NCBI RefSeq assembly: GCF_900106015.1
Contig: NZ_LT629797.1
Coordinates: 1,426,001-1,490,000 of the forward strand
Reading direction: 5' to 3'
Origin: Pseudomonas sihuiensis
Lineage (GTDB): Bacteria > Pseudomonadota > Gammaproteobacteria > Pseudomonadales > Pseudomonadaceae
Length of the DNA: 64,000 bases
Shown: positions 27,512 to 37,312 of the stretch, in pieces
How the letters are laid out: every line of letters starts with the position of its first letter
Position numbering within the stretch: the stretch's first letter is position 1
Position numbers and translations under genes: made by a program
Notes under the pieces: generated by a model
The model's input: the letters and a program-made list of their open reading frames with translations, nothing else
What the model was told of the DNA's origin: nothing
Database searches by the model: none

Positions 27512-28891
27512 TCAGAAGCTCAAGACGGCAATGCAGAGCAGAGCCGCAATCACCGGGATAACTACCGTGATGACGAAGATATCCTTGTATGCCTGCTTGT
27601 GAGTCAGCCCCATGATCATCAGCATCGCGATCACCGCCCCGCAATGCGGCAGCGAATCGAGCCCGCCAGCGGTGATGTTGGCGATACGGTGCAGCACCTC
27701 GGGCTCCACACCCATCTCGAGATAACGTGGCGCCAGGGTCTGCATGAAAATCTGCAGGCCACCAGACGAGGAACCGACTATCCCCGAGACCACGCTGACC
27801 GAGGCGAACACCGACAACAGCGGCGGCAGATCCACCCCCAGTATCCATTGGGCGAATTGGGCGAAACCTGCGGTCTGAGTGACCACCCCGCCAAAGCCGA
27901 TCACCGCAGCGGTATTGAGCAGCGGCATGATCGCATCGTCAGCCCCCTGCCCCAGCAAGCCGACAGTATTGCGGCGCAACGCCGGAAACATCAGCACAGC
28001 CACCCCGGTAGCGATCACCAGGGCCAGACTGGGCCAGAGAATCGGCTGCGCCTGACTGAAGGCCAACAGTCCACCCAGTGCCCCCTCGCCTGGCACAGCT
28101 GCACCAGACAGAGCGAGCAGACGCGGCAGGAGAATGATCCCCAACACCACGATGATCGGCACCAACGCCATACCCCAATGTGGACCGCTACCCGGCACAC
28201 CGGCCAGCTGCTGCATACGCTCGTCCTGCGCGTTCGGCTCGAATCCCTCGCCGCTTTCGCGCGCCAGGCGCCATTCGCGCTGCAGATAGGCCATACCCAG
28301 ACCGATCATCACCAGCGAGGCGAACAGACCAATCCAAGCACCGGCGAACAGGTCCGTACCCAGCGCACTGGCTGCGATCACGTTATGAATCGACGGTGAG
28401 CCTGGCAAGGCCGTCATGGTGAAGGTTCCCGCCCCCAGTGCAGTGGCGGCGCAGAACAATCGCTTGGGCAGATTAGCCTCGCGCATCAGGGTGATGCCCA
28501 GCGGATACATGGTGAAGATCACCACGAAAACCACCACTCCACCATAGGTGAGAACCGCACACACCAGCATCGCCACCCAGAGCGTGCGCTGCGTGCCCAG
28601 GCCGCGGGTAATGGCCTGCGCAATACTGCTGGCTGCCTGGCTGGCCGCCATGACCTTGCCGAAGATCGCACCACAGAGAAACAACACGAAGAACTTGCCA
28701 GCAAAGGTGAATGCGCCCAAGGGGCCGAATGGAAAGTGCTCGAGCAGCGCACCTGATACGGCGACGCCATTGGTGAGAGCCACCAGAATCGAACACAGCA
28801 ATGCGGCGATGAATATGTTCACCCCGCGCAACGCCATGAAGATTAGTAGCGACAAGCCCAGCAAAAGCCCCAAATTCCCAAGCATCTGCAT
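27512..28891 (-). CDS. GntP-family proton symporter / permease
   Basis: 459 aa with at least ten hydrophobic helices, an inner-membrane secondary carrier. The family stretches include GTFTMTALPGSPSIHNVI and DSLPHCGAVIAML. Members move gluconate, citrate-like or other small organic acids; the substrate here is not known, and it is not next to gluconate genes. An excellent GAGGGAG ribosome-binding site is immediately preceded by AACAATAA, a likely Hfq/Crc site. Divergent from oprI. Confidence 0.88.
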   Translation of the reverse strand: MQMLGNLGLLLGLSLLIFMALRGVNIFIAALLCSILVALTNGVAVSGALLEHFPFGPLGAFTFAGKFFVLFLCGAIFGKVMAASQAASSIAQAITRGLGTQRTLWVAMLVCAVLTYGGVVVFVVIFTMYPLGITLMREANLPKRLFCAATALGAGTFTMTALPGSPSIHNVIAASALGTDLFAGAWIGLFASLVMIGLGMAYLQREWRLARESGEGFEPNAQDERMQQLAGVPGSGPHWGMALVPIIVVLGIILLPRLLALSGAAVPGEGALGGLLAFSQAQPILWPSLALVIATGVAVLMFPALRRNTVGLLGQGADDAIMPLLNTAAVIGFGGVVTQTAGFAQFAQWILGVDLPPLLSVFASVSVVSGIVGSSSGGLQIFMQTLAPRYLEMGVEPEVLHRIANITAGGLDSLPHCGAVIAMLMIMGLTHKQAYKDIFVITVVIPVIAALLCIAVLSF

Positions 28892-28900
28892 CTCCCTCTT

Positions 28901-28908
28901 TTATTGTT
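28901..28908 (-). promoter_or_regulatory. Putative Hfq/Crc A-rich site before the GntP-type permease
   Basis: AACAATAA on the minus strand ends 2 bases before the GAGGGAG Shine-Dalgarno sequence of the permease gene. Hfq/Crc binding there would block ribosome access, the known mode in pseudomonads. Confidence 0.5.
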
Positions 28909-29059
28909 TTAGTTTGAAAACCGGGACAGTTATAACAGCTCGTACAACCGCTGCACTGTATCGAATGCGTAACTGTCTATTTTTTAGCCAGCCCAAGCAG
29001 GTTCTAGCCTTCAGCGTCCCGCCCAAAGAAAAAAAACTGCAACTCTTGCCCTGGCTCCG

Positions 29060-29087
29060 TTTACTTACTAAAAGTAATAGGTAGTAT
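29060..29087 (+). promoter_or_regulatory. Predicted oprI promoter
   Basis: TTTACT, a 16-base spacer and TAGTAT lie about 70 bases upstream of the oprI ATG. A TTACT-aaa-AGTAA palindrome sits in the spacer. Tentative; oprI is one of the most abundant transcripts in the genus. Confidence 0.45.
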
Positions 29088-29156
29088 GTACGCCGGCTAA
29101 TTTCCCGCAGTTGGGGAATTGCTCTTTATGGAAAACTCCACCTCAAGGGGAACACG

Positions 29157-29408
29157 ATGAACAACGTTCTGAAATTCTCTGCTCTGGCTCTGGCCGCAGT
29201 TCTGGCTACCGGTTGCAGCAGCATGTCCAAAGAAACCGAAGCTCGTCTGACTGCTACCGAAGACGCAGCTGCTCGCGCTCAAGCCCGTGCTGACGAAGCC
29301 TACCGCAAGGCCGATGAAGCTCTGGCCGCTGCTCAGAAAGCTCAGCAGACTGCTGACGAAGCTAACGAGCGCGCTCTGCGCATGCTGGAAAAAGCCAGCC
29401 GCAAGTAA
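29157..29408 (+). CDS. oprI: OprI, major outer-membrane lipoprotein (Lpp homologue)
   Basis: 83 aa. A signal peptide ends in the lipobox LATGC with the lipidated cysteine at 20. The mature 64 residues are an alanine-rich coiled coil with heptad pattern ([20 protein letters not shown]) ending in ASRK; the C-terminal lysine is the residue that Lpp-type proteins link to peptidoglycan. An AAGGGG ribosome-binding site is present. It is followed by a terminator and a convergent L,D-transpeptidase gene that could catalyse that link. Confidence 0.97.
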   Translation: MNNVLKFSALALAAVLATGCSSMSKETEARLTATEDAAARAQARADEAYRKADEALAAAQKAQQTADEANERALRMLEKASRK

Positions 29409-29426
29409 TTGCGACTCGTTTTTTCG

Positions 29427-29460
29427 AAAGCCGCCCCAGGCAACTGGTGCGGCTTTTTTA
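29427..29460 (+). terminator. Terminator of oprI
   Basis: AAAGCCGC pairs with GCGGCTTT, with a smaller inner CCA/TGG pairing, and six T's end the structure. It lies 19 bases after the stop. Confidence 0.9.
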
Positions 29461-29507
29461 TTACCTGCTCATGACCTGGCCCTTTCCGAACAGCTCGATT
29501 GCCGGGC

Positions 29508-29555
29508 AATAAAAAACCCGCGTACACGAATGCAGGCGGGCTTTTTGCAACTTTG
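29508..29555 (-). terminator. Terminator of the L,D-transpeptidase gene
   Basis: On the minus strand AAAGCCCGC pairs with GCGGGTTTTTT across a 14-base loop, just after the stop at 29561. The T-run is on the proper side. Confidence 0.75.
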
Positions 29556-29560
29556 CCGAA

Positions 29561-30517
29561 TCAGAACGGGTTGTCGTTGCTCGCCACCACGTTATCGGTC
29601 TGCGCCGCGATAGGTACCGGCATACCGTCCTCGGCAGCAACCACCTCGCGGACCATCTCCCAGTCAAGGCGCAGGCCGCTGAGTTCATCACGCTTGAGCA
29701 ACGCATTGATCACCGCAGTGTGCTTGTCGACAACAGATGGGTCACCCTCGTCATCCAGTGGCGCATGCGCTTCCAGATAGATCTTGCCGCTGCTTACACC
29801 AAACTTGTAGGGCTCGTTGATGATGCGTACCGGCGTGCCGACCGGCACCATGCCCGCCAGCTCCAGCACGTTGTGGTTGAGCATGCGGAAGCAGCCATGG
29901 CTGACGCGCATGCCGATGCCGAACTTCTTGTTCGAGCCATGGATCAGGTAGCCAGGAAACGACAGCGTCATCTTGTAGGGCCCCAGCGGATTGTCCGGGC
30001 CAGGCGGCACCACGGTGGGCAGAATGTCGCCCTCGGCCGCATGCTCTTCGCGAATCGACTTCGGCGGATACCAGGCCGGGTTCGGCGTTTTCACGGTCAC
30101 GCGGCCTGTGCCCAGCGGCGAACCCCAGCCCTCACGGCCGATGCCCAGCGGGAAGGTGTGCACCACGTTCTGGCCTTTCGGGAAGTAGTACATCCGGTAC
30201 TCGGCCAGATTGATCACGATGCCTTCGCGCGGACCGGGAGGCAGCACGTAACGAGTCGGCAGGATGATCTCGGTACCCTCGCCCGGCAACCAGGGGTCGA
30301 CACCCGGGTTGGCCGCGACCATTTCCAGATAGCCGAGATCGTTTGCCGTTCCCAGATCGGCGAAGGTGTCTTCGTACTTGGCCTTGATCACCTGTACCTG
30401 GCCCACCACATCCTCGCCTGGCGGCGGCAGTGGAAGTTCGAGTGCCTGTACCGCAGCACTGGAGCACAGTGCGACCAGAGTCAGACAGCGGTTGACCGCA
30501 GAGAAGCGCGACAACAT
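29561..30517 (-). CDS. L,D-transpeptidase (YkuD/ErfK family), periplasmic
   Basis: 318 aa from the ATG at 30517, preceded by AAGGGAC; the frame extends upstream but without a signal peptide. Residues 1-25 are a signal peptide (CLTLVALCSSAAVQA). A short LysM-like/spacer region (35-90) precedes the YkuD domain, whose catalytic motif is SHGCFRML with Cys209 and His207, and IHGS at 192-195. Such enzymes make meso-Dap cross-links or attach Lpp-type lipoproteins to peptidoglycan. Its location tail-to-tail with oprI suggests the latter substrate. Confidence 0.93.
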   Translation of the reverse strand: MLSRFSAVNRCLTLVALCSSAAVQALELPLPPPGEDVVGQVQVIKAKYEDTFADLGTANDLGYLEMVAANPGVDPWLPGEGTEIILPTRYVLPPGPREGIVINLAEYRMYYFPKGQNVVHTFPLGIGREGWGSPLGTGRVTVKTPNPAWYPPKSIREEHAAEGDILPTVVPPGPDNPLGPYKMTLSFPGYLIHGSNKKFGIGMRVSHGCFRMLNHNVLELAGMVPVGTPVRIINEPYKFGVSSGKIYLEAHAPLDDEGDPSVVDKHTAVINALLKRDELSGLRLDWEMVREVVAAEDGMPVPIAAQTDNVVASNDNPF

Positions 30518-30587
30518 CCGGGAGTCCCTTGAAGAGTTGAATGATATTGCGGCGATTGTACACCGCCGTTCGCAAGCCGGGCAGACC

Positions 30588-30869
30588 TCAGCCATCCGCC
30601 CAATTCGAGCACAGACCCTGGCGCTGCGCCTCGAATGCCGACAGGCAAGCGGGACACAGACGGCGGTCACGCAGCCAGACCTTTTCCAGCGCCCGCCAAC
30701 GCGGTTGCGCCGGCAACAAGCCACCGCAAAGCGTGCGATCAGCATGCCCACCCAGGCGCAACTGGCGAGCCACCAGATGCACACGCACCTCACGACAGGC
30801 GAACAGATCCAGCTGCTCATCCGGCTCGATCAGTTGGTAGGCATAAAGGGACCAGGCGGGACGCGGCAT
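30588..30869 (-). CDS. Small cysteine-containing hypothetical protein
   Basis: 93 aa, unrecognised. It has five cysteines, including a CPAC pair near the end (RRLCPACLSAF) and single ones at CREVRVHL, LCGGLLPA and LCSNWADG, so a metal-binding fold is possible. A small conserved protein is found at this place, between ldt and tesA, in related genomes as I recall. No signal peptide or membrane segment is seen. Confidence 0.6.
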   Translation of the reverse strand: MPRPAWSLYAYQLIEPDEQLDLFACREVRVHLVARQLRLGGHADRTLCGGLLPAQPRWRALEKVWLRDRRLCPACLSAFEAQRQGLCSNWADG

Positions 30870-30958
30870 CTGGGGCTCCGTGACAGGTCGGCCACATTAG
30901 CCGAAAGGCTTGAGGCGGAAAAGCCTGTGCCTACTGTGTTTCCGCCGAAAACAGGCAC

Positions 30959-31564
30959 TTACAGCAGCGGTTTGAGCGTCGGCCAGACATTCTCCAGCAA
31001 CACCGCCTGCGCGGACTCGGTCGGGTGAATGCCATCGGCCTGCATCATCCCCGGCACACCACCGACACCCTCGAGAAAGAACGGCACCAGCGGCACCTTC
31101 TTCTGCTCTGCCAAATCAGCGAAAACCTGGGCGAAAGACGTGGTGTAGCGCGCGCCATAGTTGGGTGGCAAACGCATACCGAGAAGCAGCACATCGGCAC
31201 CGGCAGACTGCGATTTATCGATCATCGACGCAAGATTCTGTTGCAATTGCGCTGGGGGCTGGCCACGCAGACCATCGTTGCCTCCCAACTCGATGATGAC
31301 CAGCTCCGGCTTGTGCTCTGCAAGCAGCGCAGAGAGCCGCGCAGCGCCGCCTGCGCTGGTGTCGCCGCTGATCGAGGCATTGACCACCGAGTGCTCGAAA
31401 CCCTCTTCATTCAGCCGCTTTTCCAGCAAGGCGACCCAGCCCTGGCGGCTATCCAGGCCAAAAGCGGCGCTGATACTATCGCCGACCACAAGCAGGGTGC
31501 CTGCAACCGCCCCCTGAGCCCAGAGCATCAGGGTCAAGGCACCACTCAACCACCATGCACGCAT
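30959..31564 (-). CDS. tesA: TesA/EstA-like SGNH esterase (multifunctional acyl-CoA thioesterase I / lysophospholipase)
   Basis: 201 aa. A signal peptide (LSGALTLMLWAQGAVAG) is followed by the SGNH blocks: GDSISAAFG with the nucleophilic serine, ELGGNDGLRG, and ADGIHPTE with the catalytic Asp and His. This is a periplasmic hydrolase. It is divergent from ybbA, whose ATG lies only 11 bases away, a conserved tesA-ybbA arrangement. Confidence 0.93.
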   Translation of the reverse strand: MRAWWLSGALTLMLWAQGAVAGTLLVVGDSISAAFGLDSRQGWVALLEKRLNEEGFEHSVVNASISGDTSAGGAARLSALLAEHKPELVIIELGGNDGLRGQPPAQLQQNLASMIDKSQSAGADVLLLGMRLPPNYGARYTTSFAQVFADLAEQKKVPLVPFFLEGVGGVPGMMQADGIHPTESAQAVLLENVWPTLKPLL

Positions 31565-31575
31565 TTGGAATCTCC

Positions 31576-32259
31576 ATGACTTCGAGCATTCTCGCTGCGC
31601 GGAACCTTAGCAAAGTGGTCAGCAGCGCGGAAGGCGAGCTGACCATCCTCCATGATCTCGATCTCGAACTGAGCAAAGGCGACAGCCTGGCCATCGTCGG
31701 CGCCTCAGGCTCTGGCAAATCCACCCTGCTCGGATTGCTCGCCGGTCTGGACCTGCCCAGCGGCGGCGCGGTACTGCTGGCCGGCAAAAACCTTAGCGAA
31801 CTCGATGAAGACCAGCGCGCGCGCCTGCGCGCCGAGCATGTGGGTTTCGTCTTCCAGTCGTTCCAGTTGCTCGACAGCCTCAACGCGCTGGAGAACGTGA
31901 TGCTGCCGCTGGAGCTGGAAGGCCACGCCGATGCCCGCCAGCGCGCCCGGACTCTGCTCGAACGCGTCGGACTGGGTCAACGTCTGACGCACTACCCGCG
32001 CCAGCTATCCGGTGGCGAGCAACAGCGCGTGGCCATTGCCCGCGCCTTCGCTGCAGAACCGGACGTGCTATTCGCCGATGAGCCCACCGGTAACCTCGAC
32101 AGCCACACCGGAGAACGCATCAGCGACCTGCTGTTTCAGCTTAACCAGGAACGCGGTACCACCCTGGTGCTGGTCACCCACGACGAGCGCCTGGCGCACC
32201 GCTGCCAGCGCCTGATTCGCCTGGAAGCCGGACACCTGATCGATCGCGTGGAGCCCTGA
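31576..32259 (+). CDS. ybbA: ABC transporter ATP-binding protein YbbA
   Basis: 227 aa from the ATG at 31576; a longer frame at 31555 runs back into tesA. Walker A is GASGSGKST, the signature [14 protein letters not shown], and Walker [11 protein letters not shown]. It belongs to the MacB/LolD-like group of energisers for FtsX-type permeases. It overlaps the permease gene by one base (TGATG). Confidence 0.94.
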   Translation: MTSSILAARNLSKVVSSAEGELTILHDLDLELSKGDSLAIVGASGSGKSTLLGLLAGLDLPSGGAVLLAGKNLSELDEDQRARLRAEHVGFVFQSFQLLDSLNALENVMLPLELEGHADARQRARTLLERVGLGQRLTHYPRQLSGGEQQRVAIARAFAAEPDVLFADEPTGNLDSHTGERISDLLFQLNQERGTTLVLVTHDERLAHRCQRLIRLEAGHLIDRVEP

Positions 32260-34763
32260 TGAAACGCGTACCCGTCACTCGCCTGTTTTCGCTCGCTGCC
32301 CGCCAACTGCTGCGCGATGCCCGCGCCGGCGAGTTGCGGGTGCTGTTCTTCGCCTTGCTGGTCGCTGTGGCCGCCAGCAGCGCCATCGGTTATTTCAGCG
32401 CACGCCTGAATGACGCCATGCTGCTGCGTGCCAGCGAGTTTCTCGCTGCTGATCTACGCCTGAGTGGCAGCTCGCCGGCCAGCCAGCAACAGATAGACGC
32501 GGGGCTCAAGCTGGGTCTCGATCACGCACAAGCGGTGGAGTTTTCCAGCGTGGTGGCGGCCCAGGAAGGCATTCAGCTGGCCAGCGTCAAGGCAGCCAAT
32601 AGCCTTTATCCGCTGCGCGGCGAACTGAGGAGCGCTGCTGAACCCTACGCACCAGAGGAAGCGGGTTCCGGCCCGCGCCCCGGAGAAGTCTGGGCCGAAG
32701 CGCGCCTGATGGTCGCGCTGAATCTGAAGATTGGCGATGAACTGGAAATAGGCGCCAAAACCCTGCGCTTGAGCCGTGTGCTCACCTATGACCCCGACAC
32801 TGCTGGCGACTTTTACAGCCTGACGCCGCGCGTGCTGATGCACCTGGACGACCTTGCTGCGACTGAAGTGGTACAACCCGGTAGCCGCGTGCGCTTCCGC
32901 GAACTCTGGCGCGGCGATGCCAATGCCCTGGCGGCCTACCGTCAGGCAGTCGAAGCAGGCCTGGAACCCAATCAGCGCCTGGACGACGCTCGCGATAGCA
33001 ATCGCCAGGTCGGCGGCGCCCTCGGCCGCGCCGAACGTTATCTGAACCTGGCCAGCCTGGCAGCCGTGTTGCTCGCTGGTGTCGCGGTAGCACTCTCGGC
33101 GGCTCGCTTCGCGGCGAGGCGCTTCGATGCCAGCGCGCTGCTGCGCTGCCTCGGGCTGTCACGGCGTGAAGCGTTGGCCCTGTTCGGCCTGCAACTGGCG
33201 TTGCTCGGGCTGATCGCCTGCCTGATCGGCGCGCTGCTGGGCTGGGCCGGCCAACACGTGCTCTTCTATTTGCTGCGCGGGCTGATCCCGGATGATCTGC
33301 CGCCGGCCGACCTGTGGCCCGCATTGGCCGGCATGGCCACCGGTCTGGTGGCGCTGGCCGGTTTCGCCCTGCCGCCGCTGGCCGCACTCGGCCGCGTGCC
33401 ACCGCTGCGAGTGCTACGCCGCGATATGCTGCCGGTACCGGCCAGCTCCTGGCTGGTCTACGGCGCAGCGCTGATCGCACTGGGTTTGATCATGTGGCGC
33501 CTGAGCCTGGATCTGCGCCTGACGCTGGCACTGCTGGGTGGCGGACTACTCGCTGCATTGCTGCTCGGCGGTCTGTTGTTGCTCGGCTTGCAGAGCCTGC
33601 GCCGCCTGCTGCAGCGCGCCGCCCTGCCCTGGCGCCTGGGCCTGGGTCAGTTGCTGCGCCATCCGCTGGCTGCAGCCGGACAATCGCTGGCGTTCGGCCT
33701 GATCCTGCTGGCCATGGCGCTGATCGCCCTGCTGCGCGGCGAGCTGCTCGATACCTGGCAGGACCAGTTGCCGGAGGACGCACCCAATCATTTCGCCCTC
33801 AATGTGCTGCCTGCCGAGCGCGATGCGTTCGCCGCACGCCTGGCCGAGCTATCGCCGCATCCAGCCCCGCTGTATCCCGTGGTGCCGGGCCGACTGATCA
33901 TGATCAACGGTGAGCCGGTTCGCCAACTGGTAACCAAGGAAAGTCGCGGCGAGCGCGCTATCCAGCGCGACCTGAGCCTGACCTGGGCCGAGGATCTGCC
34001 ATCCGACAACCTGATCACCGCTGGCAATTGGTGGGGCGCTGCGCACGCCAGCGAGCTGCCTGGCGTTTCCGTCGAATCCGAGCTGGCCGAAAGCCTGCAA
34101 CTGAAGCTCGGCGACCAGTTGCGTTTCAATGTCGGCGGTATCGAACGCGACGCGCAGGTCACCAGCCTGCGCCAGGTGGATTGGGACAGTTTCCAGCCCA
34201 ACTTCTACATGATCTTCGAGCCGCAGACCCTGCAGGACCTGCCTGCCACCTACCTGACCAGCTTCTACCTGCCGCCCGGCCAGGACGCGGAGCTGGTAGC
34301 CCTCAGCCGCGCCTTCCCCAGCGTGACGCTGCTGCAGGTCGACGCCCTGCTGGCGCAACTGCGCAGCATCCTCGCCCAGGTCACCCTGGCCATCGAGTAT
34401 GTACTGCTGTTCGTGCTCGCCGCCGGCATCACCGTGCTGCTCGCCGGGCTGCAGGCGACACTGGACGAACGCATTCGCCAGGGTGCGCTGCTGCGCGCCT
34501 TGGGCGCCGAACGCAAGCTGCTGATCAGCGCTCGCCGCGCCGAGTTCGGCCTGCTCGGCGCGGCTGCTGGCCTGCTGGCCGCGTTGGGCTGCGAGCTGGT
34601 GAGCTTTCTGCTCTATCGCTATGCATTCGACATGAGCTGGCAACCGCACCCCTGGCTGCTTCTGCTGCCGCTGATCGGCGCGCTGCTGATCGGTCTGGCC
34701 GGCGTGCTCGGCACTCGCCGCGCACTGAATGCCAGCCCGTTGAGCGTGCTACGCGAAGGCTGA
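32259..34763 (+). CDS. ybbP: ABC transporter permease YbbP (FtsX-like)
   Basis: 834 aa with two FtsX-like membrane units. One N-terminal helix (about 25-45) precedes a periplasmic domain, then comes a three- to four-helix block (about 265-390), more helices (about 395-500), a second periplasmic domain (about 510-690) and a C-terminal block (VLLFVLAAGITVLLAGLQATLDERIRQGALLRALGA, given here in part: VLLFVLAAGITVLLAG). With YbbA it forms a putative exporter or lipid-extraction machine; the substrate is unknown. Confidence 0.92.
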   Translation: MKRVPVTRLFSLAARQLLRDARAGELRVLFFALLVAVAASSAIGYFSARLNDAMLLRASEFLAADLRLSGSSPASQQQIDAGLKLGLDHAQAVEFSSVVAAQEGIQLASVKAANSLYPLRGELRSAAEPYAPEEAGSGPRPGEVWAEARLMVALNLKIGDELEIGAKTLRLSRVLTYDPDTAGDFYSLTPRVLMHLDDLAATEVVQPGSRVRFRELWRGDANALAAYRQAVEAGLEPNQRLDDARDSNRQVGGALGRAERYLNLASLAAVLLAGVAVALSAARFAARRFDASALLRCLGLSRREALALFGLQLALLGLIACLIGALLGWAGQHVLFYLLRGLIPDDLPPADLWPALAGMATGLVALAGFALPPLAALGRVPPLRVLRRDMLPVPASSWLVYGAALIALGLIMWRLSLDLRLTLALLGGGLLAALLLGGLLLLGLQSLRRLLQRAALPWRLGLGQLLRHPLAAAGQSLAFGLILLAMALIALLRGELLDTWQDQLPEDAPNHFALNVLPAERDAFAARLAELSPHPAPLYPVVPGRLIMINGEPVRQLVTKESRGERAIQRDLSLTWAEDLPSDNLITAGNWWGAAHASELPGVSVESELAESLQLKLGDQLRFNVGGIERDAQVTSLRQVDWDSFQPNFYMIFEPQTLQDLPATYLTSFYLPPGQDAELVALSRAFPSVTLLQVDALLAQLRSILAQVTLAIEYVLLFVLAAGITVLLAGLQATLDERIRQGALLRALGAERKLLISARRAEFGLLGAAAGLLAALGCELVSFLLYRYAFDMSWQPHPWLLLLPLIGALLIGLAGVLGTRRALNASPLSVLREG

Positions 34764-34817
34764 GAACTCTGAGAGGGGTTTGCTAGACTTGGCGCCCCTC
34801 TTCCTACCCGAGACACC

Positions 34818-35315
34818 ATGAGCCGCTATCGCCCCCCTCGCCCTGCCGGCACACCACTGATCACCCCCGAAGGCGAAGCGCGCCTGCGCGCCGAGCTTCA
34901 CGAGCTGTGGCATGTACGCAGGCCACAGGTGACGCAATCGGTCAGCGAAGCAGCGGCCCAGGGTGATCGCTCGGAGAATGCCGAATACACCTACGGCAAG
35001 AAGATGCTGCGTGAGATCGACAGCCGCGTGCGCTTTCTCACCAAGCGCCTGGAGAAGCTCAAGGTCGTCAGCGACAAGCCGTCCGATCCGAACAAGGTGT
35101 ACTTCGGCGCCTGGGTCACCATCGAAGACGAAGACGGCGAACAGTCGCGCTACCGCATCGTCGGCCCCGACGAGCTGGACCTGAAACAGGGCCTGATCAG
35201 TATCGACTCGCCTCTGGCCCGCGCCCTGGTCGGCAAGGAGCTGGACGCCGAAGTGCGGGTGCACAGCCCCAGTGGTGAGAAGACCTGCTATATCGTCGAG
35301 ATCGAATATCCCTAG
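34818..35315 (+). CDS. greB: GreB, transcript cleavage factor
   Basis: 165 aa. An N-terminal coiled coil that enters the RNA polymerase channel carries the acidic tip ([16 protein letters not shown]), and a C-terminal FKBP-like domain ([18 protein letters not shown]) binds polymerase. It rescues backtracked elongation complexes. The basic N-terminus ([15 protein letters not shown]) supports GreB over GreA. Confidence 0.95.
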   Translation: MSRYRPPRPAGTPLITPEGEARLRAELHELWHVRRPQVTQSVSEAAAQGDRSENAEYTYGKKMLREIDSRVRFLTKRLEKLKVVSDKPSDPNKVYFGAWVTIEDEDGEQSRYRIVGPDELDLKQGLISIDSPLARALVGKELDAEVRVHSPSGEKTCYIVEIEYP

Positions 35316-35320
35316 GTGCT

Positions 35321-35382
35321 GTAGGAACTCTGCTCGCGAATACTGGCGCTTAAAAAGCTTCGCGAGCAAAGCTCGCTCCTAC
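35321..35382. repeat. REP-type imperfect palindrome
   Basis: Arms GTAGGAACTCTGCTCGCGAA and TTCGCGAGCAAAGCTCGCTC plus CTAC form an imperfect inverted repeat of the GTAGGAGC family. It lies between greB and the convergent hypothetical gene. Confidence 0.65.
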
Positions 35383-35410
35383 GCAGATGGCCGACTTCCC
35401 CACAGCCCAA

Positions 35411-35719
35411 CTAGCGCCGGGTAATCAGCCCCTGACGCGCCACCCGCACCAACTCACCGACGGTTTGTGCCAGGTCCTCGGCGCTGGGTGCCTGGATCAC
35501 GGCCAGGTCGAAACTGTCGCGCGCGAAACGGCTCAGCGACTCGCCGTTCTGCACGAACTGGATGCGAAAGGCACGCGACCCGGCCCAGCGCTTGGGCCAG
35601 CCTTCGAGATAACGCAGCAAAGTGGGCTGGTGGCTGCCGCCCAGCAGCACGCGCGGATTGCGCAGCAGCAGGCCCGAGGTGATGGGCGCCAGACGAATAA
35701 GGGGTTGGGGACAGATCAT
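35411..35719 (-). CDS. Hypothetical protein
   Basis: 102 aa from the ATG at 35719; the frame runs on to 35770 without a better start. I see GLLLRNPRVLLGGSHQPTLL and FDLAVIQAPSAEDLAQTVGELVRVAR, which resemble the end of a SAM-methyltransferase-like Rossmann fold, but the protein is too short to be a complete enzyme. A gene of this type occurs between greB and the lipase genes in related pseudomonads, as I recall. Function unknown. Confidence 0.65.
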   Translation of the reverse strand: MICPQPLIRLAPITSGLLLRNPRVLLGGSHQPTLLRYLEGWPKRWAGSRAFRIQFVQNGESLSRFARDSFDLAVIQAPSAEDLAQTVGELVRVARQGLITRR

Positions 35720-36124
35720 GGTCGAGTCTCCGCCTCGAGAATCCCGCTGGGCAGCGGTGAGAGGCGACACCGAACCAGCGCTTTAGCGGAATTTCAGGCG
35801 TTGATGACAACCCCCTGTGGCGCCCCGCAAGTAGCTGTTTAAATCGGCGCAGGGCGCATCCTAGAGAAGCCCAAGGCAAACTGTCAAGGCGCACCCCACG
35901 TCGCCCCCAACCTTCGATTGGGCGGCGGTCAATCCGCGCATTTCCATCCGCTCAAAAGACCCGTTCCTGGCCCTGGACGCCCCGCCTGGCCAGATCGATT
36001 GCGGCCCTCGGCGCGACCTGACGTTTCGGCACGTAACAGAAAGTACGCAGCGATATCGAGGCCAAGTCGCCCGAAAATCCTGGAAAGTGCCTGTATAGAG
36101 GGGTCGCCGGAAACTGCAGGACGA
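35720..36124. other. Non-coding region upstream of lipA
   Basis: About 400 bases hold no gene I can support. It should contain the upstream activator sites of the sigma-54 promoter at 36125. One loosely symmetric stretch, CTGACG-TTTCGGCA-CGTAACAG near 36018-36039, is a weak candidate. Confidence 0.4.
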
Positions 36125-36145
36125 TGGCATGTTTCCTGCCATCGT
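36121..36145 (+). promoter_or_regulatory. Predicted sigma-54 promoter of lipA within an inverted repeat
   Basis: TGGCATG-N4-CTGCC (36125-36140) has the GG and GC doublets at the -24/-12 spacing of a sigma-54 promoter. The same bases lie inside the inverted repeat ACGATGGCA ... TGCCATCGT (36121-36129, 36137-36145). As I recall, the lipase gene of P. alcaligenes is controlled by sigma-54 and the LipQR (CbrAB-like) two-component system, which fits. Confidence 0.6.
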
Positions 36146-36201
36146 TCTTGCGCCGTACGCGCCACGGGATGGGCGTGATCTGTGTTGCTGGAAGCAGCTG
36201 A

Positions 36202-37185
<984 letters not shown>

Positions 37186-37197
37186 ACCGCTGCGCTT

Positions 37198-37265
37198 CGT
37201 AGGCTGCGCCGCGCGCACCGGATGCTGGGAAAGTCGGCATTTCGGTGCGCTCGGCGCACCCTACG
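37198..37265. repeat. REP-type inverted repeat between lipA and its foldase gene
   Basis: CGTAGG-CTGCGCCGCGCGCACCG pairs imperfectly with CGGTGCGCTCGGCGCACCCTACG. It may reduce expression of the foldase relative to the lipase. Confidence 0.7.
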
Positions 37266-37312
37266 AGGTACCAGCACTGAGCAATGGTTCGAATGCCTTA
37301 CTGGAACCTGCC

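Noticed and set aside
35411..35770. Methyltransferase call for the small gene before lipA
   Set aside because: Only about 100 residues with a faint Rossmann-like end and no SAM motif; left as hypothetical.
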